Source: Microbacterium suwonense
GTDB lineage: Bacteria; Actinomycetota; Actinomycetes; Actinomycetales; Microbacteriaceae
DNA: 64,000 nucleotides
Reading direction: 5' to 3'
NCBI RefSeq assembly: GCF_030296555.1
Contig: NZ_AP027728.1
Span: 2,356,001-2,420,000 of the forward strand
Positions 6,542-14,864 of this stretch are shown piece by piece. Numbering within the stretch: the first letter of the stretch is position 1; each line of letters starts with the position of its first letter. Made by a program: the position numbers and the translations under genes. Under the pieces are notes generated by a model, which saw nothing but the letters and a program-made list of their open reading frames with translations, had not been told where the DNA came from and did no database searches.

Positions 6542-7729
6542 ATGAGCGCCGAAGATTCCGTGCGGCCTGACTCCGCCGCCGAGGTCACCGAGAACCCCGC
6601 CGCCGAGCCGGACGCCGCTGAGCCCACCGCGGCGACCGCCCCGAGCCCGGTCATCGAGCCGCCCACACCGAGCCGCTCGTTCTGGACCCGCATCGACAAG
6701 CCGTTCGTGTTCGGCTTTCTCGTCACGATCGGCGGTCTGGTCGCGATCCTGCTGGCGATCACGCTGTCGAGCCTGTCGACCGTGCTCATCTACATCGCGT
6801 TCGCGCTGTTCGCCGCGCTCGGCCTCGATCCCGCCGTGCGCTTTCTGGAGCGTCGCGGCCTCTCCCGCGGGCTGAGCGTGCTCTCGGTGATCCTGGGCCT
6901 GATCGTCGTGCTGGCGCTGGTGCTGCTGATGATCATCCCTGTGGTGGTGGAGCAGATCACCCTGTTCGTGAAGTCGGTGCCCGACCTGATCACCGACTTC
7001 ATGCACAGCGACGTCTACGGCTTCCTGGAGAAGCAGTTCGGCGACCAGTTCGAGCAGCTGGTCGAGGATGCCCAGAACTTCCTCACCGACGGCAAGACCT
7101 GGCAGGCCATCGGCGGCGGCGCCCTGCAGGTGGGCAGCTCGATCGCCACCGGCATCTCGGGCTTCATCGTGGTGCTGGTGCTGACGCTGTACTTCGTCGC
7201 GGGTCTGCCCACGATCAAGACGGCGATGCTGCGCTTCGCCCCGGCCCGCGACCGCAAGCGCGCTCGCGAGATCACCGACCAGATCACGGATTCGGTCGGC
7301 GGCTACGTGCAGGGCATGGTGATCCTCGCGTTCGCCAACGCGATCGTCACCCTCATCATCTACCTCTCCCTGCAGCTGCCCTTCCCGCCGCTGATGGCGA
7401 CGGTGGCCTTCCTGATCACGCTGATCCCGCTGGTCGGATCGGTGCTGTTCTGGGCTATCGGCTCGGTGATCGCCCTGTTCGCCGATCCGCTGCACGCGCT
7501 GCTGTTCGCCGTGATCTACCTGGTGTACATGCAGGTCGAGGCGTACTTCCTCACCCCACGCGTGATGAACAAGGCCGTCTCGGTGCCCGGTGCGCTGGTC
7601 GTGATCGGCGCACTCGCCGGCGGCACTCTGCTCGGCCTGCTGGGTGCACTGGTGGCCGTGCCGGTGACGGCATCCATCCTGATCATCATCAATCAGGTGT
7701 GGCTGCCGCGGCAGGACGCCCGGGTCTGA
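6542..7729 (+). CDS. AI-2E family (PerM/TqsA-like) membrane transporter
   Basis: 395 aa. A Pro/Ala/Glu-rich cytoplasmic N-terminus (about 45 residues) precedes roughly eight membrane spans. Recognisable family features are the paired N-terminal helices, a long soluble loop (about residues 140-200) and the C-terminal stretch LITLIPLVGSVLFWAIGSVIA (in part), then VEAYFLTPRVMNKAVSVPGA and a glycine-rich final pair of helices. Family members include autoinducer-2 exporters and Na+/H+ antiporter-like proteins; the substrate here is unknown. The start fits a leaderless promoter at 6529. It is divergent from chorismate mutase. Confidence 0.85.
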   Translation: MSAEDSVRPDSAAEVTENPAAEPDAAEPTAATAPSPVIEPPTPSRSFWTRIDKPFVFGFLVTIGGLVAILLAITLSSLSTVLIYIAFALFAALGLDPAVRFLERRGLSRGLSVLSVILGLIVVLALVLLMIIPVVVEQITLFVKSVPDLITDFMHSDVYGFLEKQFGDQFEQLVEDAQNFLTDGKTWQAIGGGALQVGSSIATGISGFIVVLVLTLYFVAGLPTIKTAMLRFAPARDRKRAREITDQITDSVGGYVQGMVILAFANAIVTLIIYLSLQLPFPPLMATVAFLITLIPLVGSVLFWAIGSVIALFADPLHALLFAVIYLVYMQVEAYFLTPRVMNKAVSVPGALVVIGALAGGTLLGLLGALVAVPVTASILIIINQVWLPRQDARV

Positions 7730-7756
7730 GCGGCCGGGTCTGAGCGGCGGCCGGAT

Positions 7757-7820
7757 GCTGGGGCCTGACCCGCGTCAAGACGCTGGGGCCTGACCCGCGT
7801 CAAGACGCCGGGGCCTGATC
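7757..7820. repeat. 25-bp tandem repeat downstream of the transporter
   Basis: Units at 7757-7781 and 7782-7806 and a truncated third to 7820 (GCTGGGGCCTGACCCGCGTC plus AAGAC). A shorter direct repeat CTGCAGCGAGCC follows at about 7824-7851. It lies between convergent genes and encodes nothing convincing. Confidence 0.9.
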
Positions 7821-7859
7821 CCACTGCAGCGAGCCCCTCTGCAGCGAGCCCAGGGCGGC

Positions 7860-8246
7860 TCAGCGCGCTGCGTCGTGAACCCACTGCCGGTCGAGGCCGA
7901 GCAGCACACGATCCGCGGTGAGCAGTTCGATCCCCTCCGCGCGGGCCTGAGCGATCAGCATCCGGTCGAAAGGATTGTGCCTGACCAGCGTCGGGTCATC
8001 CCGGAGAGCGTTCGCGTGACGTGCTGTGAAGGGCAGCTCGACCAGGCCGGAGCGGGCGAAGATCTCCGGAAATCGCTCCCCGCCCGGCAACTCGATCTTG
8101 CCCAGCATGTGCTTGATGACGAGTTCCGAGATCGAGACCGACGAGTAGAGCACGCGCGGTGCATGCATGATCCGATCCCGCGCTCGCTCGCCGAGCCGGG
8201 CATCGTCCATCGTCAGCCAGAGCAGGGCGTGGGTGTCGAGCAGCAC
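7860..8246 (-). CDS. PIN-domain toxin, VapC-like
   Basis: 128 aa. PIN-domain ribonucleases cleave RNA (often initiator tRNA or rRNA) when freed from their antitoxin. The acidic residues of the active site are visible: LLDTHALLWL (first Asp), VSISELVIKH (Glu), HNPFDRMLIAQA (Asp) and LLTADRVLL (Asp). The GTG start at 8246 overlaps the antitoxin stop by one base (TAGTG), so translation is coupled and antitoxin comes first. The length and motifs match the PIN subfamily paired with Phd/YefM antitoxins. Confidence 0.9.
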   Translation of the reverse strand: MLLDTHALLWLTMDDARLGERARDRIMHAPRVLYSSVSISELVIKHMLGKIELPGGERFPEIFARSGLVELPFTARHANALRDDPTLVRHNPFDRMLIAQARAEGIELLTADRVLLGLDRQWVHDAAR

Positions 8247-8485
8247 TACGCGTCGGCTCCGTAGAACATCTCGCGGATCTCCTCGTCCGCGTCGTCGAAT
8301 GCCTTTGCGTCGTACTCGTAGGCGCCTTTCAGCAGCCCGAAGACCGGCGATGCACTGCGGTGCACGACGAGATCGACGACGGGCGTGCCCGCACGAGCGA
8401 TCGTGACCTGCTCCCCGGCGAGCACGCGCTCGACGAGCGCAGAGAGCTGCGATTTCGCCTCGTGCATGTTGACCTGGGTGCCCAT
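8246..8485 (-). CDS. Phd/YefM-family antitoxin
   Basis: 79 aa. The N-terminal Phd fold is visible as VNMHEAKSQLSALVERVLAG, then EQVTIARAGTPVVDLV, which binds DNA as a dimer. The acidic C-terminus (DDADEEIREMFYGADA) would wrap and inhibit the PIN toxin encoded just downstream. The ATG at 8485 is inside a 44-bp palindrome and lies 5 nt after a TAAACT hexamer, suggesting a leaderless autoregulated transcript. An alternative in-frame ATG lies 18 nt further in (MHEAKS). Antitoxin-first order and the one-base overlap are typical. Confidence 0.88.
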   Translation of the reverse strand: MGTQVNMHEAKSQLSALVERVLAGEQVTIARAGTPVVDLVVHRSASPVFGLLKGAYEYDAKAFDDADEEIREMFYGADA

Positions 8486-8520
8486 GGGCTTAGTTTAGCC
8501 CGACTAACCCCATGGGCACC
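8477..8520. promoter_or_regulatory. 44-bp palindromic operator over the antitoxin start codon
   Basis: Perfect 12-bp arms GGTGCCCATGGG (8477-8488) and CCCATGGGCACC (8509-8520) enclose an inner pair TTAGT/ACTAA (8490-8494 and 8503-8507). The antitoxin ATG (8483-8485, complement) and the likely -10 are inside it. Binding of the Phd/VapC complex here would block both transcription and leaderless initiation. The sequence is seen; the role is inferred. Confidence 0.7.
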
Positions 8521-8525
8521 GGGGC

Positions 8526-9443
8526 TCAGTCGAGCCCGTTGTCCTTCAGCCACTTCGCGGCGATGTCCTTCGCCGAGGCCTGATCCACGGTCGACTGCAC
8601 GTTCATGTCCACCAGGTCCTCGGCGCTGAGCGCGGCGCTGACCGGGTTGATGACCTTCGCGATCTCGTCAGCCAGGTCGCTGGAGGCGATCGGCACCACG
8701 TTCGAGGCGAGGATCATGTTCTCCGGATCCTCCAGCGCCACGATGTCCTCGGTCTGGAAAGCCGGGCTGGCGGTGTAGATGTCAGCCACCTGCACCTGAC
8801 CGGCCAGCAGCGACTCGAGTGTGCTCTCGCCGGTGGCGGAGAAGCCCAGATCCACGCCGTAGACATCCTTCGCGCCGGCCGGGCCGTACGGACGCTGCTC
8901 CAGCTCGGGCGAGCCGCCGAGCGTCGGCTTCGTGGTCAGCTTCGACAGGTCCCCGATCGTGGTGAGGCCGTTCTCGTCGGCGAAGGACTTCAGCACCGTG
9001 TAGGTGTCCTGGTCGCTGGCATCCGCATAGTCGAGCGCGGTCAGGCCGTCGGGCAGCGCCTTCTGCAGCGCGACGTACACATCGTCGGGACTGGTGGCGG
9101 TGGCGTCCTCATCGAGGTACTCCAGCAGGTTTCCGGTGTACTCCGGGAACAGGCCGATCTTGCCGGACTCCACATCGGGCATGTATGCGTCGCGCTGGCC
9201 GATGTTGAACTTCCGGTCGACGTCGAATCCCGCATTCTCCAGTGCCTGCGCGTAGATCTCGGCGACGATCTCGTTCGAGTAGTACGCCTGCGAGCCGACG
9301 ACGATGGTGTCACTGCTGCCGCCGCCGTCATCGCTGCTGGGCTCGTCGAGGGGATTGCTGCTGCCGCATCCGGCGAGCGCCAGCGACGCGGCGAACGCGA
9401 CGCCGACGGCGAGCGCGAGACGGGACTTTCGTGGGGTGGTCAT
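8526..9443 (-). CDS. glycine betaine/choline ABC transporter substrate-binding lipoprotein
   Basis: 305 aa. A lipoprotein signal (MTTPRKSRLALAVGVAF, then LALAGC lipobox, Cys about residue 26) is followed by an acidic Ser/Gly linker and an OpuAC-type binding domain (TIVVGSQAYYSNEIVAEIYA, FPEYTGNLLEYL, ADIYTASPAF, VVPIASSDLADEI). It would capture quaternary ammonium compounds outside the membrane and deliver them to the two permeases upstream in the same operon. Ligand identity (betaine, choline, carnitine or related) needs binding-pocket comparison. Confidence 0.9.
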   Translation of the reverse strand: MTTPRKSRLALAVGVAFAASLALAGCGSSNPLDEPSSDDGGGSSDTIVVGSQAYYSNEIVAEIYAQALENAGFDVDRKFNIGQRDAYMPDVESGKIGLFPEYTGNLLEYLDEDATATSPDDVYVALQKALPDGLTALDYADASDQDTYTVLKSFADENGLTTIGDLSKLTTKPTLGGSPELEQRPYGPAGAKDVYGVDLGFSATGESTLESLLAGQVQVADIYTASPAFQTEDIVALEDPENMILASNVVPIASSDLADEIAKVINPVSAALSAEDLVDMNVQSTVDQASAKDIAAKWLKDNGLD

Positions 9444-9470
9444 GATGTGCCTCCTACAGGATGGTGCGGT

Positions 9471-10198
9471 TCAGGCGACGGCCGACGCGCGTCGTGCAGC
9501 ACGTCGATCGCCGAGGTCGGTTGGCGGATTCGAGGTTCGGATGCCGACGGGCACGACCGCGCGCTGGGCGAGGGCGAGCAGCAGGTCGACGATGAGGGCG
9601 AACACGGCCACGAGCAGGGCGCCGGCGAGCACCTGGTCGAATCGGCCCAGCGGAATGCCCTGGATGATCGGCCACCCGAGGCCGCCGAGGTTGACGTAGG
9701 CGCCGATGGTGACGGTGGCGATGACCTGCAGCAGGGCCGAGCGGATGCCGCCGACCAGCAGCGGCATGCCCAGCGGCAGCTCCACCTTGGTGAAGATCTG
9801 CCATTCGGTCATGCCCATCGCCCGGGCAGCGTCCACCGTGCGCCGGTCGATCGCCTCGAAGCCGGTGTACGCGCCGGCCAGCAGCGAGGGGATGGCCAGC
9901 AGGACGAAGGTGATCACTGCGGCCAGGGGCGTGCGCAGCACACCGAGCAGCAGCACGAGCAGCACCAGCAGGCCGAACGACGGTACGGCACGCGCGGCGC
10001 CGGAGATGGCGACGGCGATCTCCCGGCCCTTGCCGGTGTGGCCGATCAGCCAGCCTGCCGGCAGCGCGATGGCGGCGGCCACGGCCACCGAGATCACCGT
10101 GTACAGCAGGTGCTGTCCGAACAGCACGGGCAGGGCGTACTGCCCCTGCATCCGTTCGGGGAGAACAGCCACGCGAGGGCATCGGCGAGCAGGTTCAT
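9471..10198 (-). pseudogene. OpuC-type ABC permease, frameshifted near the N-terminus (probably intact in reality)
   Basis: Membrane subunit of the betaine/choline importer with the EAA-type loop AARAMGMTEWQIFTKVELPL and about five spans. The natural start is the ATG at 10198, overlapping the previous permease stop (ATGA) and giving MNLLADALAWLFSP. The rest, PERMQGQYALPVLFGQHLL, is in another frame. The break is at a run of four G (10158-10161, plus strand); one more base joins the parts into 242 aa, the family length. Without it, translation could begin only at a GTG at 10172, losing the conserved N-terminus. Seven other breaks in this window occur at the same kind of run, so an assembly error is the likeliest cause. 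Confidence 0.8.
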
Positions 10199-10893
10199 GC
10201 GGCTGACCTCAGAGGGGCACGGCCCATGCTGCGGCCCTTCGGTGAACCGGCCGATCCCGCCGCAGCGCGGCTCCACGGCATCAGCATCCGCCCGAGCAGC
10301 ACGAGCAGCGCGTCGATGGCCAGCGCGATCACGACCACCGCGAGCACGCCCGCGAGCACCTCGACGATGATGCGCCGCTGCAGGCCGTTGGTGAACAGGT
10401 AGCCGAGGTTCTCGACGCCGACCAGGATGCCGACGGTGGCCAGCGAGATCGTGCTGACCGCCGCGACGCGGAGCCCGGCGAGGATCACAGGACCTGCCAG
10501 CGGCAGCTCGACCGCGAAGAAGCGCCGCGGAGCGGCATAGCCCATGGCTGTCGCAGCCTGGCGCACGTCGGGATCGACGGAGTCCAGCCCGTCGGCGACC
10601 GCACGCACGAGGATGGCGATCGCGTAGATGGTCAGGGCGATCACGAGGTTCGGCTCATCGGTGGCCGAGTACCCGAACACGGCCGGCATCAGAATCAGCA
10701 GTGCCAGCGACGGGATCGTGTACAGCAGGCCGGTGAGCACGATGACCGGTCCGCGCACCAGGCGGAACCGCCAGGCGACCCAGCCCAACGGGATGGACAG
10801 CATCAGGCCCAGCACGATCGGGATCACGCTCTGCCGCAGGTGATCGGTCGTGCGGTCGAGGATGAGATCCAGGTTGTCGAGGACCCAGGTCAC
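10195..10893 (-). CDS. glycine betaine/choline ABC transporter permease
   Basis: 232 aa with five to six hydrophobic segments and the BPD_transp_1 coupling loop DVRQAATAMGYAAPRRFFAVELPLAG (in part: QAATAMGYAAPRRFFAVELP). The GTG start at 10893 overlaps the ATPase stop (GTGA) and its own stop overlaps the next permease start, so the four transporter genes are translationally coupled. Having two permeases is the OpuB/OpuC arrangement. Confidence 0.9.
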   Translation of the reverse strand: MTWVLDNLDLILDRTTDHLRQSVIPIVLGLMLSIPLGWVAWRFRLVRGPVIVLTGLLYTIPSLALLILMPAVFGYSATDEPNLVIALTIYAIAILVRAVADGLDSVDPDVRQAATAMGYAAPRRFFAVELPLAGPVILAGLRVAAVSTISLATVGILVGVENLGYLFTNGLQRRIIVEVLAGVLAVVVIALAIDALLVLLGRMLMPWSRAAAGSAGSPKGRSMGRAPLRSAA

Positions 10894-11732
10894 GGGGTTC
10901 CCTCACCACCCGAGGCGATCGCATCATGCAGCACACCCTGCGTGCGCCCTTCGGAATCCACCACCACCGTGCCCCGAGCGGTCTGCTTGAGCGAGAGCGC
11001 CCGACGCCCACGCTCGGCGCCGATGAATGCCTCGACGAACTCGTCGGCCGGGTTCTCGATGATCTCGCTGGGGCTGCCGACCTGCACGATCCGCGCGCCC
11101 TTGTCGAGGATCACCACCTGGTCGCCCAGCAGGAAGGCCTCGTCGATGTCGTGCGTCACGAACACCACGGTCTTGTCGAGCTCGTGCTGCAGGCGGATCA
11201 GCTCCTGCTGAAGATCGGCGCGCACGATCGGGTCGACCGCGCCGAAGGGCTCGTCCATGAGCAGGATGTTGGGGTCGGCGGCCAGGCCACGCGCCACGCC
11301 GACGCGCTGCTGCTGTCCGCCGGACAGCTGGCTGGGGTACCGGTCGGCGAGCTCGGTGTCCAGGCCCACGGTTCCGAGCAGCTCGCGTGCCCGGCCGTGC
11401 GCCTCGCGGCGGCTCACGCCGTTCAGCCGCAGCACGGTGGCGACGTTGTCGATCACCGTGAAGTGCGGCATCAGCCCGGAGTTCTGCATGACGTAGCCGA
11501 TGCGACGCCGCAGCTGCACGGGGTCTCCGCCGAGCACGCTCTCGCCGTCGATCGCGACGGTGCCGCTGCTGGGCTCGACCATGCGGTTGATCATGCGCAG
11601 CAGGGTGGTCTTGCCGCATCCGGACGACCCGACGAAGACGGTCGTCTTGCGCGAGGGGAGCACGAGGCTGAAGTCCTCGACCGCCAGGGTGCCGTCGGGA
11701 AACTGCTTCGAGACCGATGTGAACTCGATCAT
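10890..11732 (-). CDS. glycine betaine/choline ABC transporter ATP-binding protein
   Basis: 280 aa. Walker A GSSGCGKTT (about residues 36-44), Q-loop YVMQNSGLMP, signature LSGGQQQR, Walker B ILLMDEPFG, and switch His in FVTHDIDEA are all present. A C-terminal extension of about 40 residues resembles a degenerate regulatory segment; a full CBS pair as in OpuAA is not evident. The ATG at 11732 lies 10 nt after the DUF427 stop, so the transporter is probably transcribed from the promoter ahead of DUF427. Confidence 0.92.
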   Translation of the reverse strand: MIEFTSVSKQFPDGTLAVEDFSLVLPSRKTTVFVGSSGCGKTTLLRMINRMVEPSSGTVAIDGESVLGGDPVQLRRRIGYVMQNSGLMPHFTVIDNVATVLRLNGVSRREAHGRARELLGTVGLDTELADRYPSQLSGGQQQRVGVARGLAADPNILLMDEPFGAVDPIVRADLQQELIRLQHELDKTVVFVTHDIDEAFLLGDQVVILDKGARIVQVGSPSEIIENPADEFVEAFIGAERGRRALSLKQTARGTVVVDSEGRTQGVLHDAIASGGEGTP

Positions 11733-11742
11733 CCGCCGCGGC

Positions 11743-12045
11743 CTACGGGCCCACCTGCACGCTGGGGTCGAAGGCGAGATAGCCGGAGAAGTCGCGGCCC
11801 ACCTTCTCGATCGCGGTCGGATACGGTGTCGGGTACGCCCAGGCCAGATCCGTGTGCGTCCGTCCGTCGAGCACCAGCGAGTAGTACTGGGCCGCGCCCT
11901 TCCACGGACAGGTGTATTCCGTCGGGCTCTCCACGAGCTCACCGCGCCGCAGCGAGATGGCGGGGAAGTAGTGGTTGCCTTCGATCAGAATCGTCTCGGC
12001 ATCGTCCGCCTCGGCGATCACGGTTCCTTCGAGTACTGCCTTCAT
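11743..12045 (-). CDS. DUF427 domain protein
   Basis: 100 aa. The single-domain DUF427 fold is recognised by MKAVLEGTVIAEADDAETILIEGNHYFP (in part), SPTEYTCPWKGAAQYYSLV and AWAYPTPYPTA with the TxCPWKG core. Function of the family is not established. AGGAGGT directly upstream fixes the start at 12045. It is the first gene of the transcription unit that continues into the betaine/choline importer. Confidence 0.88.
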   Translation of the reverse strand: MKAVLEGTVIAEADDAETILIEGNHYFPAISLRRGELVESPTEYTCPWKGAAQYYSLVLDGRTHTDLAWAYPTPYPTAIEKVGRDFSGYLAFDPSVQVGP

Positions 12046-12171
12046 GCGTACCTCCTGGCCTCTCTTCGAGCGTAGGCGACACGTCCGACAACGCGGGGGT
12101 GACTCAGAAACTTCCCGGGTTCGCCGATCTTCGGCATCCGTCGCCTTCTGCACCCGATCCGGATGCCGGCC

Positions 12172-13581
12172 TCAGGCCGACTGCCGTCCGTACTTCTCCA
12201 GCAGCCGCAGCCACACCTCGCTGATGGTCGGGTAGGCGGGCACCGCGTGCCAGAGGCGACTGATCGGCACCTCGGCGGCGACCGCGACGGTCGCCGCCTG
12301 CAGCAGCTCGGCGACATCCGGACCGGCGAAGGTGACCCCGAGCAGCACCTCCCGCTCCGTGTCGACGATCATGCGCGCCCTGCCCGTGTATCCGTCGGCG
12401 TGCAGGCTCGACCCCGCCACCGCGCCGAGGTCGCAGTCGACCACCTCGATCTCATGGCCGGCCGCGCGCGCGGCATCCGCTGTCAGCCCGACCGACGCGA
12501 CCTCGGGCTCGCAGAACACCACCTGAGGGACCGCGGCGTGATCCGCCGTGGCGACATGCCGACCCCAGGCCTGGTCGGCGAGCACCTCATCGCGCGAGCG
12601 TGCCGCGATCGCATCGCCGGCCGCCCGCGCCTGATACTTGCCCTGGTGGGTCAGCAGCGCACGCCCGTTCACGTCGCCGACGGCGTACAGCCAGTCGACA
12701 CCGGGCACCCGCATCGTATCGTCGACGTCGATCGACCGGCCCGGTTCGAGACCGGCGACCTCCAGCCCGATGTCGCCGGTGCGCGGCATCCGTCCGGTCG
12801 CGACGAGCACCTCGGATGCCGCGATCTCCTCGCCCTCGCCGACCGTGATCGTCACCGCGTCGCCGTCGCGACGCACTGCGGATGTCGTGGCGTTCAGCCG
12901 CACGTCCACGCCCAGACCGCGCAGCCCGTCCGCGACCAGCTCGCCGGCGAACGGCTCCATGCTCCCGAGCAGTCCGCTGCGGGCGATCAGGGTGACGGTC
13001 GATCCGAGGCCGGCGTACGCGGTGGCCATCTCCACCCCGACGACGCCACCGCCGATGATCGCCAGCGACTCGGGCACGTGCTGGGCGCTGGTCGCCTCGC
13101 GGCTGGTCCAGGGTTTCGCATCCGCCAGGCCCGGGATGCCGGGGATCGCGGCATCCGTGCCGGTGCTGATCGCGACCGCGTGCCGAGCGCGCAGCACGCG
13201 CTCTCCGTCGTCCGTCGCGACCGTCACCTCGCGTTCGCCGCTCAGGCGGCCATGGCCTCGCACCAGGTCGATGCCGGCGCTGTTCAGCCAGTCGACCTGG
13301 CCGTCATCCGACCAGTGCGCGGCGAAGGAGTCGCGGCGGGCGAGCACCTCCGCCGGGTTCAGAGCGCCGCCGGTGACGCCCTTCACCTGCTGGGCTGCAC
13401 GCAGCGCCTGCGCCGACCGCAGCAGCGCCTTCGACGGCATGCACGCCCAGTAGGAGCATTCACCGCCGACCAGCTCACTCTCCACGATCACGGCGGTCAG
13501 CCCGCCCTGCACGGCCCGATCGGCCACGTTCTCGCCGACCGGCCCGCCACCCAGCACGATGAGGTCGTATTCGTCGCTCAT
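12172..13581 (-). CDS. FAD-dependent pyridine nucleotide-disulfide oxidoreductase
   Basis: 469 aa, two-dinucleotide-binding-domain flavoprotein of the dihydrolipoamide dehydrogenase/mercuric reductase superfamily. FAD site DLIVLGGGPVGENVAD at the N-terminus. The redox pair is CSYWAC (about residues 40-47), which keeps the C-x4-C spacing but not the usual CLNxGC context, followed by MPSKALLR. The NAD(P) site is LAIIGGGVVGVEMATAYAGLG and the second FAD motif is VDWLYAVGDVNGRALLTHQG. The C-terminal dimerisation domain is complete (HAVPAYPTISEVWLRLLE). The unusual active-site neighbourhood means the substrate is not lipoamide for certain; it may be a quinone or thiol reductase. The gene stands alone. 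Confidence 0.85.
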   Translation of the reverse strand: MSDEYDLIVLGGGPVGENVADRAVQGGLTAVIVESELVGGECSYWACMPSKALLRSAQALRAAQQVKGVTGGALNPAEVLARRDSFAAHWSDDGQVDWLNSAGIDLVRGHGRLSGEREVTVATDDGERVLRARHAVAISTGTDAAIPGIPGLADAKPWTSREATSAQHVPESLAIIGGGVVGVEMATAYAGLGSTVTLIARSGLLGSMEPFAGELVADGLRGLGVDVRLNATTSAVRRDGDAVTITVGEGEEIAASEVLVATGRMPRTGDIGLEVAGLEPGRSIDVDDTMRVPGVDWLYAVGDVNGRALLTHQGKYQARAAGDAIAARSRDEVLADQAWGRHVATADHAAVPQVVFCEPEVASVGLTADAARAAGHEIEVVDCDLGAVAGSSLHADGYTGRARMIVDTEREVLLGVTFAGPDVAELLQAATVAVAAEVPISRLWHAVPAYPTISEVWLRLLEKYGRQSA

Positions 13582-13671
13582 ACGCTCCAGTCTTGCGCGC
13601 TTCGGTGGGCGTGTCACGGGGTGCTGGTGCGGGGTGCGAGGTGGGATGCGGCTCGCGACGGATGCCGATCC

Positions 13672-14772
13672 TCAGCGCGCGGGCAGGATCGCCGTCGGCG
13701 TGGGGGCCGAGGCGGTGTGCCGCACCTCGCGCGGGGCGCCGGTGCGCTCGTCGAGGTCGATCGCGGCGACCGTGCCGGAACGCTGCCCGGCGACCAGCAG
13801 CACACCCTCGTGCACGAGGTGATGACGAGGCCAGTCGACCCCGGAGTCGGCGAGCGCGAGCGGCTCGACGGTCTCGCCGGAGCCGCGCACGCGCAGTGCC
13901 GAGACGGTGTTGCTGCCGCGCAGTGCGGTGTACAGGGTCTGTCCGTCGCGGGAGAGCGCCAGCTCGGCGGGGAAGTCGACGCCGACCTGGGCGATCGGCG
14001 AGGCGGTGGTCGCGGATGCCAGGCTCCAACTGCCGTCGCGGGCGGATGCCAGGGTGAACACCTCGCAGGAGTACTCGGTCACCACGTGCAAGTGTCCGCT
14101 GGGGTGCATCACCATGTGCCGGGGGCCGGTGCCGCGCGGCAGCACGACCTCGTGGTCGATGGTCAGGCCGGTGCCGGATGCCCGCCAGATGCGCACCAGG
14201 TCGAAGCCGAGGTCGGTGGTGGCGATGCGCCCGCCGGGCAGGAAGACCGCCGAATGCGCGTGCGAGTCGCGGGGTTCGTCCCCCGCGGGGGTCGGGTAGG
14301 GGTCTGATGCTGCCGCCGCATCCGTCTCGTTCTCCGAAGCCTCCTCACCGAACAGGGCGGCACGCAGTGCTGCGGCCTTGTCGGGAGCTGCGGGCACGAG
14401 CCGTCCGTCGTCGGCGATGCCGTACCGCACGACTCGCCCGTCGCCGTAGCAGCTGGCGATCAGCATCCGTCCGACGGGCGAGACCGCGAGGTGGCAGACC
14501 GAGTCGCCTGCGGCGAGCGCCGGGCCGAGCGGATGCAGCGACGACTCTCCGGAACGGGCGAAGGCCTGCACCTCTCCCGCGCCCTCAAGTGCCGCGTAGA
14601 CGACGTCGAGCGAGGGGTGCTGTGCGAGCCACGACGGTGAGGCGACCGGCGCCGCGACCCCACGGTAGGTGAGGGTCGAGGCTCCACGCCCCTCATCGAC
14701 GGAGAGGAAGCCGATGCCCTCGGCATCCCCCTGCATGTCGTCGCCGTACCCGCCGACCCAGAACCGTGTCAT
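13672..14772 (-). CDS. lactonase family beta-propeller protein (6-phosphogluconolactonase-like)
   Basis: 366 aa covering a seven-bladed propeller of the YbhE/Pgl lactonase family: WVGGYGDDMQG at the N-terminus, PSWLAQHPSLDVVYAALEG, HLAVSPVGRMLIASCYGDG, DSHAHSAVFLPGGRIATTDLG and GTGPRHMVMHPSGHLHVVTE. These proteins hydrolyse 6-phosphogluconolactone or related sugar lactones. An acidic insertion around residues 140-165 is not conserved. It stands alone between the flavoprotein and purA. Confidence 0.85.
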   Translation of the reverse strand: MTRFWVGGYGDDMQGDAEGIGFLSVDEGRGASTLTYRGVAAPVASPSWLAQHPSLDVVYAALEGAGEVQAFARSGESSLHPLGPALAAGDSVCHLAVSPVGRMLIASCYGDGRVVRYGIADDGRLVPAAPDKAAALRAALFGEEASENETDAAAASDPYPTPAGDEPRDSHAHSAVFLPGGRIATTDLGFDLVRIWRASGTGLTIDHEVVLPRGTGPRHMVMHPSGHLHVVTEYSCEVFTLASARDGSWSLASATTASPIAQVGVDFPAELALSRDGQTLYTALRGSNTVSALRVRGSGETVEPLALADSGVDWPRHHLVHEGVLLVAGQRSGTVAAIDLDERTGAPREVRHTASAPTPTAILPAR

Positions 14773-14787
14773 TCCCGCCCCTCTCCT

Positions 14788-14855
14788 GCCCGTCTATTTG
14801 GCGCTTAAGCCCGCTTTACGCCCGAAATCCGTGCACGCGCGCCATATAGACGGGC
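14788..14855. repeat. long palindrome between lactonase and purA
   Basis: Arms GCCCGTCTATTTGGCGC (14788-14804) and GCGCCATATAGACGGGC (14839-14855) match over 17 bp with one mismatch; the loop is 34 nt. It follows the purA stop by 9 bp in the direction of transcription. The loop is too long for a classic terminator, and it fits the style of dispersed palindromes here. Confidence 0.8.
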
Positions 14856-14864
14856 TTGAGAGGG

